Source of the DNA: Symbiodinium natans
Lineage: Eukaryota; Sar; Dinophyceae; Suessiales; Symbiodiniaceae
Length of the DNA: 64,000 bases
NCBI GenBank assembly: GCA_905221605.1
Contig: CAJNDS010002279.1
Coordinates: forward strand, 962,084-1,026,083
Direction: 5' to 3'
Shown: in pieces, positions 46,401-49,400 of the stretch
How the letters are laid out: each line of letters begins with the position of its first letter
Numbering within the stretch: the stretch's first letter is position 1
Translations under genes and position numbers: made by a program
Notes under the pieces: generated by a model
Seen by the model: the letters and a program-made list of their open reading frames with translations, nothing else
The model's database searches: none
What the model was told of the DNA's origin: nothing

Positions 46401-49400
46401 GATGGTCGGCTCTTCGAACTTAGCAACCTTTTGCGGAAGTTCTCTCATGTCGACCTTGTTCTCGATCTTGGACCATTCACCTCCCCTGAAAACCCAAGTT
46501 GTCCTGATCACGAAGCTAGGATGTCTCGACGCAGGAGTCCTGAAGGCTTTGGGTCTGTGTCCGATGATTACCTTACGGTGTTCTTCAGTTGCAGTCCAAC
46601 CTGTTTTGCTTAGCTGTTCTTTGGAAATGGCGATCGGCGGCACCTTGGAAATTGCATCGCGGACCTCAGGATCAAGGTGCTTACCTGGGTCCTCGTCTTG
46701 TTCGTCTTCACCGGCGGGATGTTCATGCGCAGCACCGGCGAGCCCGCAAGGGCCGCTATCTACTGAAAAAGCGAGCTGCCCCCCTGGCTGAACACCGGGG
46801 AGACAATGTTACTCTCCTCTTCGATAGCCGGAGTGGCAACAGAGCCTTCTGCGATCACAGGGACCCTGCCTTTGAGTTTGCACTTCAGCTTCCTGCCGTC
46901 GGGAGTGACAAAGAAAGGGACCTTCCCCGCATGCCAGTGGAAGTCATAACCCTCATCCATGCATCTGCGCCCGACAGAGCAGACAGGAGGAGTGCTTTCT
47001 AGTATGATAACACTCAACTGGGAGGCTCAGTTCAGGGATATCGACTTTGACAGATTGATCCCCGAGTACTGGGCCATTTGCTGTGATTAGGCTCACAGGC
47101 CTTGATGCAGTTTTGACCTCGACGCTCGGATAGTGAATCCTCAGATCCTCCTTGCTAATGAGGTCTTCCTCGCTACCAGTGTCAGCTAGGAACTCTAGGC
47201 CGGGCACTATGCCTGAGCAGGCAGGTGCGGGGGTGCGTTCGCATGACTCACATGTCAGGTCTTCACACATGTAACCACACTTAGTAGGTACGTCGTTCGT
47301 CATGCTGATCACCAATGCCTCAAGTTGCTTAGCTTCGATCCTGGCACGATTCTGTTCTTTCATGCTCGGCTTGGGGCAGTCCTCGGCGGTGGCGTAAGCC
47401 ACGCTGAAACGACGTTTCCTCCTGATGTGCCTGAAGCCATCACCTTCCACAGGAATGGCCTTCATGACAGGTTCATCACAGAAGGTGACCTTCAGTGGCT
47501 CTATCTTGAAAGTAGACTTGCCTACCCAAGCCCTAGAGGAGGGTTCCGGCGCAGTCTTCCTCCAGTTCCATGCCACTGCAGCAAAGCGAGGGTACTCTGG
47601 GAAGGTTTTCTCTACCCTAACCTTGCTCTTAAGTCGCCGGACATTGATCGGGCAGTCGCTGCCTGGTGCAAACCAGCCTGTTCTCTCCACGCGATGGTGT
47701 CTGATTAACACTCCACCCTTGAAGTCGACCTCCCATGTGTCCTCCAAGGGGCTTGGTTGCACAGCAGGTGCTGCGAGGCAACACGCTGCTGCCTTATCCC
47801 TGCTCTTAGACCTACCTCGGCTTTTCGGTCTCCTAGGAGCGGGCGAGGGGGATCTAGGCTTAGGATTAGTGGGATCAGGGGTGGCAGCAGCCGCCTTAGC
47901 TTTCGCAGCTGCGGCTGGCTTCTCCTGGTGGAGAAAACGACAGTTCTCGCCCTTGTTGCACTTCCCTTTCTTCCAGAAAGTACAGACACGCTGAATTCTA
48001 CCTCCGATCTTTGGGGCTTTGTCAGGCTTCTTCGAGTTCGGTGACTGGGACCTAGTCTTGTGTAGGAAACTGCATTTGTCACCACGAGTACAGGTACCTT
48101 TCAGGAAGTCATAGCACACTCCCTTCGGGCTGTTTGACCTCTTTGGGGAGCTGGCATTGCTACTTCGCGAGCGGCTCGTGCTCCTAGATGGCGATCTACC
48201 TCTCTCACGGCCACCTCGGCTTGAGGGGCGAGACGGGCGCGTCGGGGCAGGAGCCCCAAACTTGTCCCCGTGGGACTTGGCGATCCTGTCTCGGTTTTTC
48301 CTGACCCTTTCCCTGGTAAGCAAGTCCCTAATCGACTGCAAAAGGAAGGAGTAGGTGTGAGAAGCAGATCCCTCCTTGGCACGGTCGTAAATCTCTAAGT
48401 CATACTTCATACGACTTGACTTCCTAATCTGTCTGAGCAGAATATCTCGTAGTACCATTTCCTCAGGGACATGGCTCATTCCTGCAATGACACTCTCCCA
48501 GTTGTGAAGAAAAGATGTGAGGTCATCTCCAACCATGTTAACCTTCAAAAGGTCCTCAACTGAGTAGAGTGAGCCCACTTCTTCGTTGGTTTTGAAGTGT
48601 TGTTCGAAGAGGTAAAGAACCTGACGACCCCTCACGGATCTCTTTTGGGCGGCCTCGGTTTCCTTGAAGTTCAGGATGTGTCTACCGAGGTCTCCCTTTG
48701 CGACCTTACTGAGTGCAGCGAGCAGCTTCGTGTCGAGAGTCACAAACTTTCCAGGCTCTCTTAGCTTTTCGTGTGATGCGTTCTTGTCGTAGACTTCAAG
48801 GATCCACTCGAAGGCATCATCGGGTCTATCGCTGGCCGCACGAATAGCTTCACGGGTCGCAGTCTTCCATGACCTGTACGTTTCGGGATTTGGGAAGTCT
48901 GGCAACCTAATGCTCTCGGCTTCCTTCACCTTTGGTTTGTCGTCTTCAGTCCTCTCACCTTTCATGAGGCGAAGGTTTTCGAGGATTGCTGCCTGCGTTG
49001 CGAGCAGAGTCTCTGAGGTCAGACCAGTGGCCGGCATCCCGGTAACGGGTGCTGCAGGATTTCCTAGACCCGGAGGGGTCGTCAAGGGTCCTGCAGTAGG
49101 TCCTGCAGGCTGAGCTGAGCCAGCCGCATTCGCACTGACCGGTCCACCGATCGTCTGTCCTTCTGAGGGCGCTGCAGCTGCACCAGCTTGGGGCTGTTGT
49201 GCAGTTGTGTTACCTGGATTCATCTGGGCCAGGAGTCCTCGCATGCTAGAGCTCAACATGTTTGGCGTTACCACGTTCGGTGCAGAAGGTGCACTAGGAA
49301 ACACAGGGGCTTGTTGTTGTTGCGATTCTTCTGCGAACCTAAGTGCCCTTTCAGTGGCCAACAGCTTGTCCTCAATTTCGTCTTGCTGTTCTTTCGCAGC

